Source: Desulfobaculum xiamenense (lineage in GTDB: Bacteria > Desulfobacterota > Desulfovibrionia > Desulfovibrionales > Desulfovibrionaceae). From it: a DNA stretch of 64,000 nucleotides. The notes under the pieces are model-generated. The model ran no database searches. It had not been told where the DNA came from and was given only the letters and a program-made list of their open reading frames with translations. A program made the position numbers and the translations under genes. Location of the stretch: the NCBI RefSeq assembly GCF_011927665.1, contig NZ_JAATJA010000001.1, forward strand, positions 725,019-789,018, read 5' to 3'. The first letter of the stretch is position 1. The number at the start of each line of letters is the position of its first letter. This document shows, in pieces, positions 7,770-15,602 of the stretch.

Positions 7770-9061
7770 TAGAACTGCTTCCTCAAATCGATCACGCGCT
7801 TGGCCTTGCCCTCGCTCTTGGGCAGGGTGTTGGCTTCCACGAGCTCGACCTTGGGCGTGAGCAGAATCTCGTAGCGCAGTGCGGTCTGGATGCGCTCGCG
7901 CAGGGCGTTGAGGGCGCGCATGTCCTCAATGAAGAACTCTTCCTTGATCTCGACCTTCACGCGCATGAGGTCGATGTGGCCGTCGTTGTCCAGCTCGATG
8001 AGGTAATTCTGGCCCACCTCGGGCATGGCCATCAGCACCTGCTCGATCTGCATCGGGTAGATGTTCACGCCCTTGAGGATCATCATGTCGTCCGCGCGGC
8101 CGAGGATGCGGTCAATGCGGCGGTGCTTGCGTCCGCAGGGGCATTCGCCCGGCAGGAAGCGGCACAGGTCGCGGGTGCGGTAACGGATTATGGGCATGCC
8201 CTCGCGCAGAAGCGACGTCATGACGATCTCGCCGATCTCGCCCTCCTTCACCGGTTCGAGCGTCTCGGGATCGAGAATCTCGATGAGGTAGGCGTCTTCC
8301 CAGACGTGCATGCCCTTCTGCTCAAGACACTCGAACGCGACGCCCGGTCCGTTCATCTCGGACAGGCCGTAGGAGTTGTAGGCCTTGATGCCGAGGGCGT
8401 CCTCGATCTTGCGACGGCTTTCCTCGGTGTGCGGCTCCGCACCGACGAGCGCCACGCGCAGGGCAAGGTCGCGCCGGGGGTCGATGCCGGACTTGGTCAG
8501 CGCCTCGGCGAAGTACAGCGCGTAGGACGGGATGATGTGGATGGCCGTGGTCCGGAAATCCTTCATCAGCTTGATCTGACGCGCCGTGTTGCCCGCGCCG
8601 GACGGAATGGTGAGGCAGCCGAGGCGCTCCGCGCCGTAGTGGATGCCCAGACCGCCGGTGAACAGGCCATAGCCACTCATATTCTGAAACACGTCGCCGG
8701 GGCGAATGCCGATCATATGCATGCAGCGGGCCATAAGGTCCGCCCATGAATTGAGATCGTTCTGCGTGTAGTAGACGGCCGTGGGATTGCCGGTGGTGCC
8801 GCTGGAGACGTGCAGCCGGACGAACTGGTCGTGGGGAACGGTCAGCAGTCCATCGGGATAGCTGGCGCGCAGGTCGTTCTTCGTGGTCAGCGGCAGGCGA
8901 CGAATGTCGTCGACGCTGCGAATGTCAGCAGGGTCGATGCCACCGAGGCTCTCTGCATAGAAGCGCGAGCGCGCGGCGCGCTCGACCACATTGCGAAGTC
9001 GTACAACCTGAATCCGTTCAATTTCCTCACGAGAGTAAGTCTCGGCCTTATCGAAGTACAC
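7769..9061 (-). CDS. paaK: Phenylacetate-CoA ligase family protein
   Basis: This 430-residue AMP-forming ligase carries the adenylate-forming motifs HVSSGTTGNPTAV (phosphate-binding loop), NSYGLSEMNGPG and TRDLCRFLPGECPCGR. The C-terminal GRADDMMILKGVNIYPMQIE is typical of PaaK. It would activate phenylacetate or a related aryl acid to its CoA thioester; in sulfate reducers it may salvage aromatic acids from amino acids. I chose a GTG start at 9061: CTGGAG precedes it, VYFDKAE matches the usual N terminus, and the ATG at 9145 would run into dnaB. The last base of its stop codon is shared with the next gene. Confidence 0.88.
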   Translation of the reverse strand: MYFDKAETYSREEIERIQVVRLRNVVERAARSRFYAESLGGIDPADIRSVDDIRRLPLTTKNDLRASYPDGLLTVPHDQFVRLHVSSGTTGNPTAVYYTQNDLNSWADLMARCMHMIGIRPGDVFQNMSGYGLFTGGLGIHYGAERLGCLTIPSGAGNTARQIKLMKDFRTTAIHIIPSYALYFAEALTKSGIDPRRDLALRVALVGAEPHTEESRRKIEDALGIKAYNSYGLSEMNGPGVAFECLEQKGMHVWEDAYLIEILDPETLEPVKEGEIGEIVMTSLLREGMPIIRYRTRDLCRFLPGECPCGRKHRRIDRILGRADDMMILKGVNIYPMQIEQVLMAMPEVGQNYLIELDNDGHIDLMRVKVEIKEEFFIEDMRALNALRERIQTALRYEILLTPKVELVEANTLPKSEGKAKRVIDLRKQF

Positions 9062-9104
9062 GTGTGGCTCCAGATGCAGTTGAGGGTGACCGGCGCAAGG
9101 CGCG

Positions 9105-10571
9105 TCAGGAATTGGAGTATTCGGAAGGTTCCGCAGCCATGGCAAGATTTTCGAACGCAGTGTGCTCCTTGAGGAACGTCAGCTCCACCACTCCGGTGGG
9201 ACCGTTTCGGTGCTTGCCGATGATGACTTCGGCAATGCCCTTCTTGGGGTTGTCGTCGCTCGTGTTGTAGACCTCGTCGCGGTACAGGAAGACGATCATG
9301 TCGGCGTCCTGCTCGATAGCGCCGGATTCGCGAAGGTCCGAAAGCTTCGGGCGCTTGTCCGTGCGTTCCTCGACCTTTCGGTTGAGCTGCGAAAGCGCGA
9401 TGACGGGGACCTGGATTTCCTTGGCCAGCGCCTTGAGCGTCCGCGAGATTTCGGAGATTTCCTGTTCGCGAGAGTCGATGGTGCGCCCGGCCCGCATAAG
9501 CTGAAGGTAGTCCACGATGACCAGCCCGAGGCCCTTTTCGGCCTTGAGGCGACGGCAACGCGCACGCAGTTCCAGCGTGCTGATGGCGGGGGTGTCGTCG
9601 ATGTAGATCGGCGCAGCGGACATATCCTCCGCGGCGTCGTACAGGCGCGCCCATGCCTCGTCGTCGATGAAGCCGCGGCGCATGTCGGCGAGGTTGACCC
9701 GCGCCTTGGTGCACAGCATACGCATCATCAGCTGGTCCATGCCCATTTCGAGCGAGAACACGGCCGTCGGCGTCCCATAGTCGGACGCGGCGCGCAGGCC
9801 GATGTTCAGCGCGAAGGACGTCTTGCCCATGGCGGGACGGCCAGCGATGATGATGAGGTCGGTCGCTTGAAGACCGGCCGTGAGTTCATCGAACTTGTAG
9901 TAGCCGGTGGGAACGCCGGTGACGATTTCCTTTCGGCTGTAGAGTTCCTGCAGCTTCTCGAAGACCTGATTCACCAGTTCCTTGGAAGCGACGAAGGTCT
10001 TGTTGGAGCGCTGCTCGGAAATGGCGAAGATGGACTGCTCGGACTCGTCGAGCAGCGCATCGACATCGTTCGCGCCATCGAAGCAGTTTTCGATGATGTC
10101 CGATGCCACACCGATCAGCTGGCGCTGGATGGAGCGGTTGCGGACGATCTTGGCGTGGAACAGGGCATTGGAGGTGCTCACCGTGGAATCGGCCAGTTCC
10201 GCCAGATAGACGGGGCCGCCCACATCGTCGAGCTTGCCCATGCTGCGCAGCTCTTCAGCGACGGTCAGCAGGTCCATGGGGACGGACTTGCGGAAGCACT
10301 CCTGAAAGGCCCTGTAGATGATGCGATGGGCTGGCGAGTAGAAATCGTCCTCGCCGAGGACGTCCACGAGGTCGTGGAACACGTTGGACTTCAAAAAAAC
10401 GCCCCCCAGAACCGCCTGTTCGGCTTCGAGGTTGTGGGGGGGAACTTTTCGCAGCATATCGCCGGAGGCCCTATCAAGGGCCTCGGCGACAGCGGAACCC
10501 CCGGTCCCCTGCGGGGACCGGGAGCGATCTTTTCTAGGCCTGTTCAGACTCGTCGGCCTGTCCTGCGTCAT
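9105..10571 (-). CDS. dnaB: Replicative DNA helicase DnaB
   Basis: DnaB is the hexameric 5'-3' helicase of the replication fork. From the ATG at 10571 it has 488 residues. The N-terminal collar begins around VPPHNLEAEQAVLGG, and the RecA-like domain carries Walker A GRPAMGKTSFA, Walker B LGLVIVDYLQLM and the arginine-finger region near QLNRKVEERTDKRP. The first 38 codons overlap the end of rplI by 38 nt. They contain AGG four times plus AGA, CCT and AGT, unlike neighbouring genes, and encode a basic tail over two strong hairpins. A shorter form from the ATG at 10457 (450 residues) is therefore a real alternative, though neither start has a good ribosome-binding site. Confidence 0.93.
   Translation of the reverse strand: MTQDRPTSLNRPRKDRSRSPQGTGGSAVAEALDRASGDMLRKVPPHNLEAEQAVLGGVFLKSNVFHDLVDVLGEDDFYSPAHRIIYRAFQECFRKSVPMDLLTVAEELRSMGKLDDVGGPVYLAELADSTVSTSNALFHAKIVRNRSIQRQLIGVASDIIENCFDGANDVDALLDESEQSIFAISEQRSNKTFVASKELVNQVFEKLQELYSRKEIVTGVPTGYYKFDELTAGLQATDLIIIAGRPAMGKTSFALNIGLRAASDYGTPTAVFSLEMGMDQLMMRMLCTKARVNLADMRRGFIDDEAWARLYDAAEDMSAAPIYIDDTPAISTLELRARCRRLKAEKGLGLVIVDYLQLMRAGRTIDSREQEISEISRTLKALAKEIQVPVIALSQLNRKVEERTDKRPKLSDLRESGAIEQDADMIVFLYRDEVYNTSDDNPKKGIAEVIIGKHRNGPTGVVELTFLKEHTAFENLAMAAEPSEYSNS
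10465..10522 (-). promoter_or_regulatory. Two tandem perfect hairpins at the rplI-dnaB junction
   Basis: The first hairpin has a 10-bp perfect stem CCCGGTCCCC/GGGGACCGGG with a 3-nt loop (10500-10522). The second has an 8-bp perfect stem GAGGCCCT/AGGGCCTC with a 4-nt loop (10465-10484). They begin 11 nt after the rplI stop and end 8 nt before the alternative dnaB ATG. No U-tract follows either one, so simple intrinsic termination is unlikely. RNA processing, partial termination or translational control of dnaB would fit. Confidence 0.5.
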
Positions 10572-11127
10572 TGCTTACAGCTTCTTCTTCGGCCGCCTTG
10601 GCGGTAGCCTCGGCCTCAGCTTCAAGTTTCAGTTCCAGGGCAGCCTCGGCCTCCTCGGAGGTGATGGGCTGGCCTTCGACCCAGTCGTGACGCACAACGC
10701 TCACGGTCAGTTCGCACTGCACATCAGGATGCAGCTTGACGGGCACGGAGTACACGCCAAGGGAACGGATCGGATCGCCGAGAATAATCTTTTTCTTGTC
10801 GACTTCCAAGCCCATTTCAGCAAGGGCTTCGCCGATGTGGGAGTTGGTGACGGAGCCGTAGAGGCGGTCGCCGTCGCCCACGCGAACGCGCAGGACGAGC
10901 TTGGCCTCTTCCAGCTTCTTGCCCATCTCCTCGGCCTCGAAGCGGATCTTGTCCATCTTTTCCTGCAGCTTCTTGCGCTCCAGCTCAAAAACCTTGGCGT
11001 TCGCCTCGGTAGCCAGCATGGCAAGACCCTGGGGCAGGAGATAGTTACGGCCATAGCCGGGCTTCACTTTGACGATGTCGCCCAGACGGCCGAGATTGTC
11101 GATATCTGCTCGAAGAATGAGTTTCAT
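10534..11127 (-). CDS. rplI: 50S ribosomal protein L9
   Basis: L9 binds 23S rRNA near the L1 stalk. The N-terminal domain MKLILRADIDNLGRLGDIVK with VKPGYGRNYLLPQGLA is canonical, followed by the long connecting helix and a C-terminal domain. At 197 residues it is about 45 longer than the usual 150. The extra is an acidic, Ala/Glu-rich low-complexity tail (from about residue 155), common in related sulfate reducers. It lies 15 nt after rpsR in the standard rpsF-rpsR-rplI order, and its last 38 nt overlap the longer dnaB reading frame. Confidence 0.96.
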   Translation of the reverse strand: MKLILRADIDNLGRLGDIVKVKPGYGRNYLLPQGLAMLATEANAKVFELERKKLQEKMDKIRFEAEEMGKKLEEAKLVLRVRVGDGDRLYGSVTNSHIGEALAEMGLEVDKKKIILGDPIRSLGVYSVPVKLHPDVQCELTVSVVRHDWVEGQPITSEEAEAALELKLEAEAEATAKAAEEEAVSNDAGQADESEQA

Positions 11128-11142
11128 TGGTGCAAGCCTCCC

Positions 11143-11403
11143 CTAGAGCGTCCTTTTCTTCACCACGGTGCTATGCACAGCGGTGTAGTACAGAAGGGCC
11201 ATCTGCCTGGCGCGCTTGATCGCCACGGTGAGGCGGCGCTGATGCTTTGCGCAGGTACCGGTGATGCGACGGGGGATGATCTTGCCGCGCTCGGTGATGA
11301 AATCCCTCAGAATGTCGACACGCTTGTAATCGATGGGGAGGTCCTTGTCGGCGCAGAAACGACAGAACTTCTTCCGCGGAGTGAATTTTTTACGGAAAGC
11401 CAT
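11143..11403 (-). CDS. rpsR: 30S ribosomal protein S18
   Basis: The 86-residue S18 contains [20 protein letters not shown] and the conserved core [17 protein letters not shown]. It binds the 30S platform together with S6. Its ATG follows the rpsF TAA directly with no intervening base, so the two are translationally coupled, as suits a heterodimer made in equal amounts. Cys17 and Cys52 are present, but no complete zinc motif is evident. Confidence 0.97.
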   Translation of the reverse strand: MAFRKKFTPRKKFCRFCADKDLPIDYKRVDILRDFITERGKIIPRRITGTCAKHQRRLTVAIKRARQMALLYYTAVHSTVVKKRTL

Positions 11404-11715
11404 TTATGCAACCTCCTCGGCTTCGGCCTCTTCGCCAAGGCGAACGGTGACGAACTTGTAGATGCCGTCGGTGATACGAATGTTGCGCTCAAGCTCGGCA
11501 ACGAGCTGACCGGGAGCAGTGTACTCCAGGCGCACATAGTAGCCGCGGGTCTTCTTCTTCACGGGGTACGCAAGATCGCGCAGGCCCCAGTCGTCAACCA
11601 GATCCACAACGCCGCCCTCACGGGTGATGACGCCGGTCAGGTTGTCGAGGATCGTCTGGCGCTCCTCGGCTGCGAACTCGGGGGAGAGCAGCAGCAAAGT
11701 CTCGAACTTTCTCAT
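11404..11715 (-). CDS. rpsF: 30S ribosomal protein S6
   Basis: The 103-residue S6 begins MRKFETLLLLSPEF and contains the RGYYVRLEY strand typical of the family. An excellent AGGAGGAAC ribosome-binding site fixes the ATG at 11715; the frame is open upstream but that part is leader. The acidic C-terminal tail EEAEAEEVA is usual. It is the first gene of the ribosomal set and lies 86 nt downstream of alr, with a promoter candidate and a hairpin in its leader. Confidence 0.96.
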   Translation of the reverse strand: MRKFETLLLLSPEFAAEERQTILDNLTGVITREGGVVDLVDDWGLRDLAYPVKKKTRGYYVRLEYTAPGQLVAELERNIRITDGIYKFVTVRLGEEAEAEEVA

Positions 11716-11741
11716 AAGTTCCTCCTCATGGTCTATTGGCC

Positions 11742-11759
11742 CTTGCCGCCAATGGCAAG
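11742..11759 (-). promoter_or_regulatory. Hairpin in rpsF leader
   Basis: CTTGCC and GGCAAG form a 6-bp stem around a 6-nt loop, 27-44 nt upstream of the rpsF start. Many bacteria carry an S6:S18-binding leader that represses this operon. I do not see the full conserved CCG-containing bulge of that motif, so assignment to it is tentative. Confidence 0.3.
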
Positions 11760-11778
11760 AGCAAGGCAAAACGCAGTC

Positions 11779-11805
11779 ATTATTCCAAGCCCCCCGGCCT
11801 GTCAA
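11779..11805 (-). promoter_or_regulatory. Candidate promoter of the rpsF operon
   Basis: A perfect TTGACA (11805 down to 11800) overlaps the alr TGA stop. AATAAT (11784-11779) follows after 15 bp, or a slightly offset AT-rich -10 after 16-17 bp. It would supply independent transcription of the ribosomal genes with a leader of about 60 nt. Confidence 0.5.
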
Positions 11806-12923
11806 GCAAACCTGCGGGGATTCTGGCCCAGAAGGCACAATACCTCATAACTGATGGTTCCGCACCAGTCGGCAACCTCCTCGGCGCGGATGGCACCCGC
11901 ACCGGGTCCGCCAAGCAGCCAAACGTCGTCGCCGGGCTTCACGCCGGGCAGTTCCGTCACGTCGAGGGCCGACATCTGCATGCACACGCGCCCAACCAAC
12001 GGCACGCGCGTGCCGCCGATATTCGCGAAACCGCGATTGGACAGCGCACGCGGGAAGTTGTCCGAGTAGCCCGCGGCAATGATGGCCACGCGCATGTCGC
12101 ACGGAGCCACAAAGGTGCGCCCGTAGTTCACGGACTGCCCCGTCTTCAGTTCGTGGACCTGATACACGCGGCTACGGACTTCCATGGCGGGCGCGAAATC
12201 CGCGCCGAGTTCCGCCATGTCCGTGCCCCAGAACACGTTGCAGCCGTACAGGCTGATGCCGGGACGCTGCGCGTCATGCCGCAACTCGGGATAGGCCAGA
12301 AGCGCCGCCGAGTTGGCGAGATTGGCCTCGAAGGCATATCCCGCACGGCGCAGCACGTCCACGGCGTTCGCGAATCTGCGGCCCTGCTCCAGCACGTAGT
12401 CGCGCTCCTCGGGCATGTCCGCCGTGGCCAGATGCGAGCACACCATGCTCACCTCCACGCCGGACATATCCGCCAGCGCCTCGGCCAGCGCAGGGGCGTC
12501 CTCGGGCACGAAGCCGAGCCGGCCCATGCCGGTATCGAGCTTCAGGGCGATGGGCACGCGCATGCCGAGCCGCCGTCCGGTCTCGTCCATGCGCCGCAAC
12601 TGCTCCATGCGCCCCGTGAAGGGCACGATGCGCTCGCGGGCGGCCAATTCGAAATCCGTATCGAGTTGCGCGCCCAGAAGCGACATCACTCGCCCGGAGT
12701 AGCCGTCGGCCCTGATGCGGGCGGCCTCCTCCACGGTTCCTGCGCCAAGGGTATGCGCACCGGCGCGGTCGAGGGCACGCGCCGTTTCCAGCAGGCCATG
12801 CCCGTAGGCGTCGGCCTTGATCACCGCGCAGGCATGTCCGCCAATGGCTTCCAGCCTGCGCCAATTTTCAGCTATTCTTTCAGGATAGACAATGGTTTCC
12901 AGATGATTGTAGGCGATGGTCAT
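11802..12923 (-). CDS. alr: Alanine racemase
   Basis: Alanine racemase makes D-alanine for peptidoglycan. The 373-residue protein has the PLP-lysine motif VIKADAYGHG (Lys36) in the N-terminal barrel. VNYGRTF in the C-terminal half carries the second catalytic Tyr, and GRVCMQMSALDVTELP is also conserved. Length is normal. It is the first gene of the minus-strand run and divergent from lptD, with about 180 bp between the two start codons. A strong promoter candidate for the ribosomal genes overlaps its stop codon. ddl, which uses its product, is at 54143 and not linked. Confidence 0.94.
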   Translation of the reverse strand: MTIAYNHLETIVYPERIAENWRRLEAIGGHACAVIKADAYGHGLLETARALDRAGAHTLGAGTVEEAARIRADGYSGRVMSLLGAQLDTDFELAARERIVPFTGRMEQLRRMDETGRRLGMRVPIALKLDTGMGRLGFVPEDAPALAEALADMSGVEVSMVCSHLATADMPEERDYVLEQGRRFANAVDVLRRAGYAFEANLANSAALLAYPELRHDAQRPGISLYGCNVFWGTDMAELGADFAPAMEVRSRVYQVHELKTGQSVNYGRTFVAPCDMRVAIIAAGYSDNFPRALSNRGFANIGGTRVPLVGRVCMQMSALDVTELPGVKPGDDVWLLGGPGAGAIRAEEVADWCGTISYEVLCLLGQNPRRFA

Positions 12924-13100
12924 TGCATCCTCACCGGTTATTCGGACACGTCCGGAACGTCCCCGGACCGGGAGGTTCTATAAGGAATTTCCGTCGTTAT
13001 GCCTACTGTTCATTTACCGTAACATATGGTACGTGCCCCGAAGTCGCACCGGCAGCCGCAACGGCCAATCCCAACAGTACCCTATAACGCACGGACGATC

Positions 13101-15458
13101 ATGACCGCAATGATCCGCACGCCGCTCCATCGCACGACCGGCCTCGTACCGGCCCTTCTGGCTGTGATCGCGACGGCGCTTTTCTTCGCCGCCGCACGTC
13201 CCGCCCTTGCTGGCGGAGACATCCTTTCGGACCACCTCGCCGCAAGCGCCACACAGGACGCCGAAGCATGGCAGCTCAGCGCCGACTCCATGGCCGCCGA
13301 GCACGACCCCGAAATCATCGAGGCATCCGGCAACGTGGTGCTCTCGCAGGGCAAGCGCACCCTGCGCGCGGACTTCGCGCGCTACTACCGCAAGACGGGC
13401 TGGGTGTACCTGAAGGGCAACGTCGAAGCCATGTGGACGAAGGACCGCCTCACCGCTGACGAGGCCGAGTTCGACCTCAAATCCCGCGTGGGCTGGCTCA
13501 AGAACGGCTATGTCTTCATCGACGACGCCCACCTCTACTTCTCCGGAAGACACATCGAGAAGCACGAGGGCGACACCTACACCTTCCGCTCGGCCACCGT
13601 CACCTCCTGCGACGATCCGTCCGAAGCATGGTCCATTGACATGGACGAGGGCGAGGTGACCATCGAGGGCTACGCATGGCTCAAGCGCACCGCCTTCAAG
13701 GTGGGCGACACCTCCCTTCTGGCCACGCCCTTCATGGTCCTGCCTGCCAAGGTCAAGCGCCAGAGCGGTCTGCTCATCCCCGAGATCGGCGTCAGCTCGC
13801 GCAACGGCTTCTACATCAACCAGCCCATCTACTGGGCCATCGACGAAGAGCGCGACGCGACCTTCTACGAGAATTTCCTCGCCAATCGCGGCCTGCGTCA
13901 GGGCATCGAGTACCGCAACACGCCGGACTCGGACTCCAAGAGCGTCTGGCAGGCGGACTGGCTACACGACAGCATCCGCGCCAACTCCGAATCCGACGAG
14001 GACTCCCAGTTCGACGATGACGGACTCATCCGCCCCAACCGCAACCGCTACTGGTTCCGCAGCAAGTTCAACGGCCACCTGCCCGACCCGCAGTGGAAGG
14101 TGAAGCTCGACATCGACTACGCCTCGGACCAGAACTACCTGCGCGAATTCAAATCCGGCCTGTCCGGCTTCGACCGCGCCAAGGACCTGTTCCTCGACGA
14201 ATTCGGCCGCGACATCGCTGATGCCGACTCGCTGGAACGCACCACCACGCTGCTCGTCTCCCGCTCGTGGGACCGCTTCGGCGTGGCCGGACGCATGCAG
14301 TACACCCAGAACCTCAGCTACATGAACGACAACCTCGACCCGGACGACAACCCCACCCTCCAGCGCCTGCCCGAACTTTCGGCCTACGTATGGAAGGACC
14401 GCATCGTCCCCGACCTGCCCGTCGAATTCATGATGGATTCCACGGTGGGCTACAACTGGCGCGCCAAGGGCGACTCCGGCGGCCGTGTCGAGGTCGACCC
14501 CACCGTGAGCGTGCCCTTCTTCCTCGGCCCTGTGTCCGTGATTCCCTCCGCCGGAATGCACGAGACACTCTACATCGAGGACGATTTCGAAAACGAGAAC
14601 ACCGACGCCGAGACCGGCCGCATGCGGCACCTGCCCAGCGTCAACGTGGCCACCTTCACGGAATTCTCCCGCGTATTCGACCTCGACACCGCAGCCCTTC
14701 CCGCCACGGCGGAGAACGCTGGCGAATCCCGTTGGCAGCGCATCCGCCACGCCATCCAGCCCCGCGTGGACTTCGACTGGACGCCCTACGTCGGCCAGAC
14801 CGAAAATCCCTACTTCGACGAGACGGACCGCCTCGACGCGCGAAACGAGATCACCTACTCGCTGACCAACGTCCTCGACCGCAGGCGCGTAACCATCACC
14901 CCGCGCGGCGAAGGCGACGACACGACCTACGCCCCCGTGGTGGACTACCTCGACTTCCTGCGGCTGCGCCTCGAACAGAGCTACGACCGCCGCGAGGCCA
15001 CCCGCGAGGATGAACTCGACACCTACGAACGCCGTCCGTTCTCGGACTTCCTCGCCGAAGCCGTGCTGCGCTACAACAACTACGTGAGCTGGACCAGCCG
15101 CACTCTCGTCTCGCCCTACCTCGGCGACATGACCGAGCACGAGCACTTCGTGACCCTCGAACTTCCTGAAACGCTGCGCGTGAACTTCGGCGTGGACTTC
15201 CAGGAAGCCCTCGACGAGTACAAGCGGCAGGACCGCGAGCGCATCCGCCAACTCAAGCTCGGCGTGGACTGGGCCATCAACCGCCACTGGGCGCTTGGCA
15301 TGCTCTACCGCACCGACATCGAAAACGCCACGGACCTCGAAAAGACCCTGCGCCTGATGTACACGCACCAGTGCTACGGCTTCGAGGTGCTCCTCACCAC
15401 CACGGACGACGAGGCCCGCGTGGAGGCCCGCGTGTCCCTGCTTGGGCTGACCATGTAG
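13101..15458 (+). CDS. lptD: LPS-assembly protein LptD
   Basis: LptD is the outer-membrane beta-barrel that inserts LPS at the cell surface with LptE. The 785-residue product has a signal peptide (hydrophobic LVPALLAVIATALFFAAARP cut near ALAGG). An OstA/LptA-like jellyroll follows (about 45-200: LSADSMAAEHDPEIIEASGN, YLKGNVEAMW), then a long barrel domain rich in aromatic strand repeats ending RVEARVSLLGLTM. I take the ATG at 13101; the frame is open from 13026 but that part looks non-coding, and an ATG at 13110 is also possible. It is monocistronic, with a strong terminator behind it. Confidence 0.92.
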   Translation: MTAMIRTPLHRTTGLVPALLAVIATALFFAAARPALAGGDILSDHLAASATQDAEAWQLSADSMAAEHDPEIIEASGNVVLSQGKRTLRADFARYYRKTGWVYLKGNVEAMWTKDRLTADEAEFDLKSRVGWLKNGYVFIDDAHLYFSGRHIEKHEGDTYTFRSATVTSCDDPSEAWSIDMDEGEVTIEGYAWLKRTAFKVGDTSLLATPFMVLPAKVKRQSGLLIPEIGVSSRNGFYINQPIYWAIDEERDATFYENFLANRGLRQGIEYRNTPDSDSKSVWQADWLHDSIRANSESDEDSQFDDDGLIRPNRNRYWFRSKFNGHLPDPQWKVKLDIDYASDQNYLREFKSGLSGFDRAKDLFLDEFGRDIADADSLERTTTLLVSRSWDRFGVAGRMQYTQNLSYMNDNLDPDDNPTLQRLPELSAYVWKDRIVPDLPVEFMMDSTVGYNWRAKGDSGGRVEVDPTVSVPFFLGPVSVIPSAGMHETLYIEDDFENENTDAETGRMRHLPSVNVATFTEFSRVFDLDTAALPATAENAGESRWQRIRHAIQPRVDFDWTPYVGQTENPYFDETDRLDARNEITYSLTNVLDRRRVTITPRGEGDDTTYAPVVDYLDFLRLRLEQSYDRREATREDELDTYERRPFSDFLAEAVLRYNNYVSWTSRTLVSPYLGDMTEHEHFVTLELPETLRVNFGVDFQEALDEYKRQDRERIRQLKLGVDWAINRHWALGMLYRTDIENATDLEKTLRLMYTHQCYGFEVLLTTTDDEARVEARVSLLGLTM

Positions 15459-15481
15459 CCAAAGCGACCACCGAAATGCGC

Positions 15482-15516
15482 AAAGGCGCGGAAGCCACGG
15501 CTTCCGCGCCTTTTTT
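15482..15516 (+). terminator. Intrinsic terminator after lptD
   Basis: A 13-bp stem (AAAGGCGCGGAAG and its complement) with a 6-nt loop runs into six T residues. It separates lptD from mutL. Confidence 0.9.
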
Positions 15517-15602
15517 CGCGCCAAATCTTGCCCTGCCTGCCTGCCGCCAGCGCGCCACCACCAACAGTGGCAAGCCGCCCGCCTTTGCTGTACAACCTCC
15601 TC

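Noticed and set aside
9062-9145. ATG at 9145 as the paaK start
   Set aside because: The extra 28 residues run into dnaB and do not look like the family; the GTG at 9061 has a CTGGAG site and the expected N terminus.
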